Origin: Clostridia bacterium | Lineage (GTDB): Bacteria; Bacillota; Clostridia; Oscillospirales; Acutalibacteraceae | Reading direction: 5' to 3' | Assembly (NCBI GenBank): GCA_017399065.1 | Contig: JAFQEL010000012.1 | Coordinates: forward strand, 1 to 64,000 | Length of the DNA: 64,000 nt | Part shown: positions 58,686 to 64,000 of the stretch, piece by piece | Layout of the letters: each line of letters opens with the position of its first letter | Numbering within the stretch: position 1 is the first letter of the stretch | Made by a program: the position numbers and the translations under genes | Notes under the pieces: model-generated | What the model was told of the DNA's origin: nothing | Database searches by the model: none | What the model saw: the letters and a program-made list of their open reading frames with translations, nothing else

Positions 58686-59385
58686 AGCCGCCGTATATCC
58701 TTTCGAGTTCTTTTCCGTCGTTCATATAAAGTGTTTTTTCTGTGCTGAGTGAGGATTTTGCATCCTTTTTACCCTCTATAAGTACAAGCCAGGGTGCACT
58801 CTTTTCGTTCTTGGCGACAAATCTCAGTCTCTTGGGCTCGATTTTATTCGCTCTCATAGAGCAAATTATATCCGTCAGCCTTTCGGGTCTGTGGCACATA
58901 CACATTCTGCCGCCCGAACGGAGAAGCCACGCTGTTTGGCGGACAATATCCTCAAGCGTACAGCCGACTTCACTGCGTATGAGTCTGTGAGGCTCATCCT
59001 CACAGTCGTAACCGCTGCCGACAGGGAAGTAAGGGGGATTTACCGTAATGAGGTCAAATGTACCAGCATCGATTTCTTTGTTTAATTCTTTAAGGTCTTT
59101 GTTAAGTACATTAAGCTTACCCTCAAGTGAGCTGAGTTCAATGCCTTTTTGTATAAGCTCGCAGGCATCGGGCTGGATTTCGACTGCAGTTACGGGGTGC
59201 TGTTTTTCTTCCCGGAGCATCAGCAGAGGAATAATTCCGCAGCCGCTGCAAAGGTCGCATATTTTTTCCTTGCGTTTGGCCTGAGCAAAATCGTACAGAA
59301 GAAAAGCGTCTGTACCAAATGTATGTATATCGCTGAGTATGGCAAAAACACCGTTGCCCAGTGACTCTGTTTTAAAATCAGCCAT
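58675..59385 (-). CDS. tRNA1(Val) (adenine(37)-N6)-methyltransferase-like (TrmN6/YfiC)
   Basis: A 236-residue SAM-dependent N6-adenine methyltransferase. SAM-binding motif ICDLCSGCGIIPLLMLR (about residues 40-56), AVEIQPDACELIQKG and the catalytic VNPPYFPVGSG. In Firmicutes, trmN6/yabB precedes rsmI in the same order as here, which supports the call. AAAGGAGA ribosome-binding site. The exact tRNA target is inferred from the family. Confidence 0.9.
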   Translation of the reverse strand: MADFKTESLGNGVFAILSDIHTFGTDAFLLYDFAQAKRKEKICDLCSGCGIIPLLMLREEKQHPVTAVEIQPDACELIQKGIELSSLEGKLNVLNKDLKELNKEIDAGTFDLITVNPPYFPVGSGYDCEDEPHRLIRSEVGCTLEDIVRQTAWLLRSGGRMCMCHRPERLTDIICSMRANKIEPKRLRFVAKNEKSAPWLVLIEGKKDAKSSLSTEKTLYMNDGKELERIYGGYAN

Positions 59386-59416
59386 ATCTTTTCTCCTTTC
59401 AAAGCATATTTATGTT

Positions 59417-59445
59417 ATTATAATACAGAATTCGATTTCTTGCAA
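59417..59445 (-). promoter_or_regulatory. promoter of the trmN6-rsmI operon
   Basis: Minus strand: TTGCAA, 17-bp spacer, perfect TATAAT. Confidence 0.78.
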
Positions 59446-59462
59446 GTAAAAAACCGCTGCTC

Positions 59463-59492
59463 GTAGGCCGAGTGTTCGTAAGGACACTCGGC
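59463..59492 (+). repeat. GTAG-headed REP-like hairpin
   Basis: GTAG followed by the perfect 9-bp stem GCCGAGTGT / ACACTCGGC with an 8-nt loop. It starts the repeat-filled gap 59386-59873. Confidence 0.55.
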
Positions 59493-59668
59493 AGTTTTAT
59501 TCGCCATACGGCGAGTGATATTGCTTCGCAGTTATATAATGCTACGCATTGTGTTATTGTCCTTCGGACAGTTTTATGCGAATAAAATAACACTGAAGCC
59601 GTAAAGCTTCAATATCACTTTTGATTTATCAAAAATATCACTGCAAATTTTAATTTGCAATATCACTG
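59493..59668. repeat. array of short palindromes separated by a GTGATATT-type linker
   Basis: Successive small hairpins of unrelated sequence: TCGCC/GGCGA, TGC/GCA, AATGC/GCATT, GTCC/GGAC, GAAGC/GCTTC, TTTTGAT/ATCAAAA, TGCAAATT/AATTTGCA. Linkers between them are GTGATATT and variants in the left half and AATATCAC (three exact copies) in the right half, so the orientation flips in the middle. Beyond the array the gap to 59873 holds two hairpin terminators and about 70 bp without recognised content. Confidence 0.6.
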
Positions 59669-59731
59669 TTACTAACCGAAAAAACTTATTTTAGAAAATA
59701 GTAATTGTTTTTTTAGTATATAACCCACTAT

Positions 59732-59760
59732 GACACTTTCAGTACGAAAGTGTCTGTTTT
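59732..59760 (+). terminator. terminator-like hairpin in the gap
   Basis: Perfect 9-bp stem GACACTTTC AGTAC GAAAGTGTC followed by TGTTTTTT. No plus-strand gene ends nearby. Confidence 0.5.
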
Positions 59761-59773
59761 TTATCAAAAAAAA

Positions 59774-59803
59774 TGTGAGACACCTTATAAAAAGCGTCTC
59801 ACA
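59774..59803 (-). terminator. terminator of the secreted PHP gene
   Basis: 8-bp stem TGTGAGAC / GTCTCACA; on the minus strand it is followed by ATTTTTTTT. Confidence 0.8.
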
Positions 59804-59873
59804 ACTGTATGGATATTTGTTTATGTCCTTAGCAACCCCGCCCATACTGAGTAGCGGTTTTGAGTTTGTTTTA

Positions 59874-61247
59874 TCAGCCTATAGCTCTTTTGATTTCCTG
59901 GAAGAGAACGTAGATTCTTGTGTCCTTAAACCAAGCCATGAATTTTTCGAAGAATGTCATCTCGACAACTTCTTCTTCCCATGTGAGGGGAGCACTGCCG
60001 TCATCGATAACGAAAGCCTGAGTGAGGCACATACCGCCTTCGCCGAGAAGCTCTGCACGGATGTATGTGTAGTTTTCTGCACCGTCGATTGTGTCGAGGT
60101 CAATTGTATATGTACCGTTGCCGCTTACTGCCTGCTTTGCAATAACCTTACCGTCTGCAATCCACTGAATCTGCTTTGCGTCGGAGTAGTTAACGCTTAC
60201 CTTGTGACCGTCTGTGATAACGTTTGAGAACATCGGGTAGGGGAGGTCTGTGTTTGCAACATCAATTTCCTCTGTCGGACCGATTTCAAATTCGTTTGCA
60301 CGAAGCTTTCTTGTAACTGAGAAGAAAGCGCCGCTCTGCATTGTCTCTTTGACTTCATCCATAGTGTTTTCTTCCATCATAAAGATCATAAAGGAAGTGT
60401 CGATGGTGTCAAGCCAGTGCGCATCTGTATTGCTGAAGCCGATAACGTTTTTACCGTAGGGCAGACAGTACATAAGCATATTGTCCCAAAGGATTCTGTC
60501 GTAGCCTGTTGTGCCGTTTCTTTCGTTGAAAACCTCTGTGCCGAGGCAGGAATCGTATTTGAGTACAAGGTCGCTGAAGTATTTAACGTATTCGGGGTCG
60601 TTTACAACGTTGTGGTTAGAGTTGGACTGAAGCCAGTCGCCGGGATGATTGATGTGAGAAAGACCGCCGTTGTCATCAATGAACTTGATAGCTTCTTCGT
60701 AGCCGTTTTCGCCGCCGTCCCATGCGTTACCTACGCTGGGATCAAGGAAGTAACCGTTTACGTGGCTCTTTGTGAGTGTTATGTAACCGAGCTCGTTAGC
60801 ACCTGTAACACAAGTCATACCTGTGCCTCTGGGCTGACCGTTCTCAAGCGGATATGTACCGCTGATGATGCCTTCGTATTCTTCATCGGTGAGGTGGCCG
60901 ACCTTGTTGCCGATGATGTACTGATACATATAGAGAAGCGGACGAGCAGGCTCTTTGTTCCATTCTACACCTGTAACACCGTGGTCGGCGTTTGCAACAA
61001 AATCAAAGCCGCGGTTGTAGTAGCCCTTGATCATTGTGGGCAGGTCAAGATCAGCGTCGCTGTAGGTTGTGTGAGTGTGAAGTGTGCCTTTGTATGCACC
61101 CCATGCTTCGTCGCCTTCCCATACAACTTTGTCGTAGGGAGAAACGATTGTGTAGTTGCTTTCACTTGCGGCAAAAGCCATAAAGCCTGCCTGCATAAGA
61201 ATAATTGCTGTGAGCAGTATGCTCAGAAGTTTTGTACGATTTTTCAT
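59874..61247 (-). CDS. secreted PHP-domain hydrolase (CehA/McbA-like)
   Basis: A 457-residue exported protein. Signal peptide (residues 1-27, ending AFAAS). PHP motifs: GTLHTHTTYSDADLDLP, FVANADHGVTG, LSHINHPGDW and FSNTDAHWLD provide the metal ligands. A beta-sandwich domain follows (KVSVNYSDAKQIQWIADG) and then a C-terminal amphipathic tail (TFFEKFMAWFKDTRIYVLFQ). Substrate unknown; an extracellular phosphoesterase is likely. It has its own promoter and terminator. Third PHP protein of the window, and the only one exported. Confidence 0.88.
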   Translation of the reverse strand: MKNRTKLLSILLTAIILMQAGFMAFAASESNYTIVSPYDKVVWEGDEAWGAYKGTLHTHTTYSDADLDLPTMIKGYYNRGFDFVANADHGVTGVEWNKEPARPLLYMYQYIIGNKVGHLTDEEYEGIISGTYPLENGQPRGTGMTCVTGANELGYITLTKSHVNGYFLDPSVGNAWDGGENGYEEAIKFIDDNGGLSHINHPGDWLQSNSNHNVVNDPEYVKYFSDLVLKYDSCLGTEVFNERNGTTGYDRILWDNMLMYCLPYGKNVIGFSNTDAHWLDTIDTSFMIFMMEENTMDEVKETMQSGAFFSVTRKLRANEFEIGPTEEIDVANTDLPYPMFSNVITDGHKVSVNYSDAKQIQWIADGKVIAKQAVSGNGTYTIDLDTIDGAENYTYIRAELLGEGGMCLTQAFVIDDGSAPLTWEEEVVEMTFFEKFMAWFKDTRIYVLFQEIKRAIG

Positions 61248-61275
61248 ATGCTATAACCTCCAAAAAATTTAGTAT

Positions 61276-61304
61276 ATTATCTCATATTTTATTTAATTTG
61301 TCAA
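61276..61304 (-). promoter_or_regulatory. promoter of the secreted PHP gene
   Basis: Minus strand: TTGACA, 17-bp spacer, GATAAT; a TTTGGAGG ribosome-binding site precedes ATG 61247. Confidence 0.8.
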
Positions 61305-63166
61305 TTGGAATCGGACAAAATAACTGCCGAGTATGCGGGAATATCAACGCTTGTGTGGTCTATACCGTTGCCGCCAAGTAACAATTTTGAACCGTGCCAG
61401 TCTTCCGGCAGATAGTAGGTGATTGGGTGTACATTACGGTTGGCAATAAGCATAATTCGGCTGCCGTAGGTGCTTCGGACGTATGCTATACAGCCCGCCG
61501 CTTCGGATACGGGGTGGAAACTGCCGTCGTAGAGTGCGGTGTTTTCTTTTCTTATTTTTCCTAATTCTCTGTACCATTCGATAAGCTCGCGGTTTTCGTT
61601 ACCCCAAGGGTAACAACCGCGGTTAAACGGGTCTTTATATCCCGTCATACCTGCTTCGTCGCCGTAATATATACTCGGCACACCCGGCAAGGTGAACTGT
61701 ATTGCGGCGGCGGTTTTCAGCATCTGTACGCCGATTTCAAGTTGCTCATCGCTCAGCTTTTGTTGAGCCTGCCATCGTCTGTCACGTCCCTCACAGCTTT
61801 CACCGACGATTGCTGTTATTGCACGCATTGTGTCATGAGTGCCGATATGATTCATCAGCACGGGTATGCACTGAGGCGGGTAGTTTTCGAGAATTGTGAG
61901 AATTTTGTCGGTAAAGCCGTTGGCAATACCTGTACGCATAAAGTACATTATCGCATCTGCAAACGGATAATTCATAACCGAATCAAGCTGACCGCCCAGT
62001 AGATATCTTCTGCGTTTGTGGTAGGCGAGCTTGTTTGATGCATCCTCCCACACTTCGCCGATGATTACTGCGTCTTTTTTTTCGCTCTTTACGCAGGCGT
62101 TGAGCTTATCGAGAAAATCGTCGGGCAATTCGTCTGCAACGTCAAGTCTCCAACCGGATGCACCGAGCCTGAGCCATTTGCGTATAACACCGTCATCACC
62201 GAAAATAAAATCGCAGTAGCTTTCGCTTTTTTCGTTTACATTCGGCAAAGTGTCAAAATCCCACCAGCACTCGTAGTCATCATTCCAACGGCGGAATGTG
62301 TACCACGAATAATAGGGTGAACTCTGCGAATTATAAGCACCCGATGTCGGGTATCGGTTCTTTTTGTTGAAATATATGCTGTCGTCGCCGGTGTGGTTGA
62401 AAACACCGTCGAGAATTATATCAATACCTTTTTCTTTTGCCTTATCGCATAGAGATATAAAATCGCTTTCACTGCCGAGTAATGGATCGATTCTCGTATA
62501 ATCGGCCGTATTGTAGCGGTGGTTTGAGTGAGCCTCGAATATAGGATTGAGATAAATGCAGGTAACACCAAGAGAAGCTATATAGTCGAGCTTTTCTTCT
62601 ATGCCCTTGAGGTTGCCGCCGAAGTAATCGTTGTTGAGCACTTTGCCGTTTTCGTTGGGTCTCCATTCGGGCTGAGCACCCCAGTCGTCACGCAGTATGC
62701 GATCATTCGGGATTTTCTGCAGCACGGTTTCGGCTCTGTAAAATCTGTCGGGGAAAATCTGATAGATAACGCCGCCTTTAAGAGAGTCGGGAGTTTTGAA
62801 ATCTTTCTGATATACTGTCAGCTGCCAGTCTTCGCCGTCGCTGCAGAATTTGCCAACGTTGTTTGCAGTTTTGCGTATTTCGCCTTTGCCGTAGGGGATA
62901 TCATACTCAAAATGATACCAATAAAGACCTGCCGACTCGGGAGTGAAGCTGATTTTCCACCATTCTTCACTGCTGCCCTCCATACAGTCCCATTCAAAAT
63001 CGCATCTGTTTTCGGCTTCGCCGTCGCGGTGCCATACAAGCCTTACACCGCTGCACTGCATATCACGGGGAAGGATGACACGTAAACAAACGGTGCAGCC
63101 TTCACAGATTGCACCGAAAATGTTCTTATGAAAATTGAGACGGGAATTGTAGGGAATGTAATGCAT
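61301..63166 (-). CDS. GH13 alpha-amylase/neopullulanase-type glycoside hydrolase
   Basis: A 621-residue cytosolic enzyme for alpha-glucans or maltodextrins. An N-terminal beta-sandwich domain (residues 1-125) precedes the GH13 barrel. Conserved regions: DGVFNHTGDDSIYF (region I), GWRLDVADELPDD with the nucleophile Asp (region II), VIIGEVWEDA with the acid/base Glu (region III), and MNHIGTHDTMR with the transition-state Asp (region IV). A C-terminal beta domain ends the chain. There is no signal peptide. The layout fits neopullulanase/cyclomaltodextrinase. It starts 14 bp after mgtE with AAGGAGT, likely the same transcript. Confidence 0.93.
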   Translation of the reverse strand: MHYIPYNSRLNFHKNIFGAICEGCTVCLRVILPRDMQCSGVRLVWHRDGEAENRCDFEWDCMEGSSEEWWKISFTPESAGLYWYHFEYDIPYGKGEIRKTANNVGKFCSDGEDWQLTVYQKDFKTPDSLKGGVIYQIFPDRFYRAETVLQKIPNDRILRDDWGAQPEWRPNENGKVLNNDYFGGNLKGIEEKLDYIASLGVTCIYLNPIFEAHSNHRYNTADYTRIDPLLGSESDFISLCDKAKEKGIDIILDGVFNHTGDDSIYFNKKNRYPTSGAYNSQSSPYYSWYTFRRWNDDYECWWDFDTLPNVNEKSESYCDFIFGDDGVIRKWLRLGASGWRLDVADELPDDFLDKLNACVKSEKKDAVIIGEVWEDASNKLAYHKRRRYLLGGQLDSVMNYPFADAIMYFMRTGIANGFTDKILTILENYPPQCIPVLMNHIGTHDTMRAITAIVGESCEGRDRRWQAQQKLSDEQLEIGVQMLKTAAAIQFTLPGVPSIYYGDEAGMTGYKDPFNRGCYPWGNENRELIEWYRELGKIRKENTALYDGSFHPVSEAAGCIAYVRSTYGSRIMLIANRNVHPITYYLPEDWHGSKLLLGGNGIDHTSVDIPAYSAVILSDSN

Positions 63167-63180
63167 ACGGACTCCTTTTA

Positions 63181-64000
63181 TCAGATAAGGAAAGCCTTTG
63201 CAAGAGCAAAGTAAATAACGAGTGTAACGATATCGACAAGTGTCGCAATCATCGGACCTGCCATAAGAGCAGGGTCAAGTTTTACTATTTTTGCAAAAAT
63301 AGGAAGTGAGCAACCGATAAGCTTGGCGACGACTATAGCGATAAACATTGCAAGTGAAACAACAAGGAAAACCTTAAGGTCACCCTCACTGAATATATAC
63401 ATTCGCAGTATATTTGCAAGACCTAACACGACACCGCAGACCGCGGCAACGCGAAGCTCTTTGAATACGATTTTAAAGTAGTCTTTTATTTCAATTTCGC
63501 CGACTGCAAGACCGCGTATGATAAGGGTTGAAGCCTGACTGCCCGCGTTACCGCCCGTACCCATAAGCATAGGCATTGAAGCGGTAAGAGCGACAAAGCC
63601 CGAAAGCAGGGTTTCGTAGCCCTCGATAATCATGCCTGTAAACGTGCCCGATATCATAAGGATAAGCAGCCAGACGATGCGGTTGCTTGCAAGCTTGAAT
63701 ATACCTGTTTTGAGGTATTCATCGTCTGACGGGGTCATAGCCGCCATTTTTTCAAAGTCCTCTGTGACCTCTTCTTCCATAACGTCAACAGCGTCGTCGA
63801 TTGTAACTATACCGACAAGTCGGCCCTCGTTATCGGTTACAGGCACACTCAGAAGATCGTACTTACGGATGATGTCGGCAACATATTCCTGATCGTCAAG
63901 TGTATTCACACTGATGAGCGAAGCATCCTCCTCCATGATTTCGCTCAGAAGAGTGCTGTCTTCGTTAAAAATGAGCTCACTGAGGTTGATTGTGCCGACA
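63181..64000 (-). CDS. mgtE: magnesium transporter MgtE, N-terminus beyond window
   Basis: The window holds the last 272 codons; the gene continues past 64000. Visible parts: the CBS-domain pair (VGTINLSELIFNEDSTLLS and VPVTDNEGRLVGIVTIDDA) and the five-helix membrane domain with GTGGNAGSQASTLIIRGLAVG (the Mg2+ pore region) and a C-terminal PALMAGPMIATLVDIVTLVI. MgtE is a Mg2+-selective channel gated by cytosolic Mg2+ through the CBS domains. The stop is at 63181 and the GH13 gene follows 14 bp later. Confidence 0.95.
   Translation of the reverse strand, partial: VGTINLSELIFNEDSTLLSEIMEEDASLISVNTLDDQEYVADIIRKYDLLSVPVTDNEGRLVGIVTIDDAVDVMEEEVTEDFEKMAAMTPSDDEYLKTGIFKLASNRIVWLLILMISGTFTGMIIEGYETLLSGFVALTASMPMLMGTGGNAGSQASTLIIRGLAVGEIEIKDYFKIVFKELRVAAVCGVVLGLANILRMYIFSEGDLKVFLVVSLAMFIAIVVAKLIGCSLPIFAKIVKLDPALMAGPMIATLVDIVTLVIYFALAKAFLI

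Noticed and set aside
59493-59668. CRISPR array
   Set aside because: The constant parts are only 8 bp, the variable parts are palindromes of different length, orientation flips in the middle and no cas gene is present.
1-64000. tRNA or rRNA genes and classical riboswitches
   Set aside because: Gaps were read on both strands; no cloverleaf with CCA-type end, no rRNA-like sequence and no riboswitch core I could recognise.

Overview
The window looks like a chromosomal segment of an anaerobic, endospore-forming gut or rumen clostridium, most likely Oscillospirales/Ruminococcaceae-like. The evidence is pyruvate:ferredoxin oxidoreductase with a clostridial 2[4Fe-4S] ferredoxin, the sporulation genes gpr and spoIIP next to rpsT, Firmicutes-type families (DUF951, DUF512 next to der, DUF4830, YceD-rpmF), strong Shine-Dalgarno sites with frequent TTG/GTG starts, and intracellular glycoside hydrolases. 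Base composition is in the mid-40s % G+C by eye. No tRNA, rRNA, CRISPR array, phage or intact insertion sequence was seen.

Layout. 1-3 kb: two secreted proteins on the minus strand (a helical-repeat protein and a BspA-like LRR protein). 3-6 kb: rfbB, a CMD-family protein and an S1-domain protein. 5.8-16.4 kb: a long plus-strand housekeeping run: DUF951, prfA, a Sua5-CoaE fusion, M18 aminopeptidase, uvrC, then rsmD, coaD, a coiled-coil protein, CapA-like phosphoesterase, DUF4830 and a pseudouridine synthase. 16.4-25.9 kb: GH95-like hydrolase, a membrane protein, nifJ, ferredoxin and a membrane-tethered M4 metalloprotease. 26.5-32.5 kb: a small glycan locus (Gfo/Idh/MocA dehydrogenase, DegT aminotransferase, PglC-like initiating sugar transferase, GT4), then nagB and a secreted phosphoesterase. 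32.5-38.3 kb (minus): an operon proS-ktrB-ktrA, then a lipoprotein plus PHP hydrolase. 38.4-45 kb: tcdA, a DUF559 gene packed inside an inverted-repeat element, HAD and PHP hydrolases, Na/Pi cotransporter, mtaB. 45-54 kb: dacF-like carboxypeptidase, pgi, yceD-rpmF, several small enzymes, DUF512 and der. 54-57 kb: spoIIP and gpr (minus) facing rpsT (plus), and a 52-residue Cys-rich membrane peptide. 57-64 kb (minus): rsmI/trmN6 operon, secreted PHP protein, GH13 amylase and the 3'-terminal part of mgtE.

How genes connect. CoaE and CoaD supply the last steps of CoA synthesis. The Sua5 domain, TcdA and MtaB all act on the same t6A37 nucleoside of ANN-decoding tRNAs. NifJ and the ferredoxin form the fermentative pyruvate-oxidation module. 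KtrA and KtrB form a potassium uptake system. GPR and SpoIIP are spore-specific.

The most interesting material is between the genes. (1) At least nine small hairpins carry a GTAG tetranucleotide at the foot, with different but self-complementary stems. They occur singly and as inverted pairs, and one locus still contains the 3' end of a REP-associated tyrosine transposase (RAYT) gene beside GTAG hairpins. This looks like a clostridial REP/RAYT system. (2) A 443-bp element with hairpin-forming terminal inverted repeats contains a DUF559 nuclease-fold gene whose ribosome-binding site and stop codon are both made of repeat sequence; a 112-bp gene-less relative lies at 26.2 kb. (3) An array of short unrelated palindromes separated by a GTGATATT-type linker lies at 59.5 kb. 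Other points are hairpins that occlude two ribosome-binding sites, a three-hairpin transcript tail after rpsT, and a shared aromatic, hydrophobic C-terminal tail on several secreted proteins.
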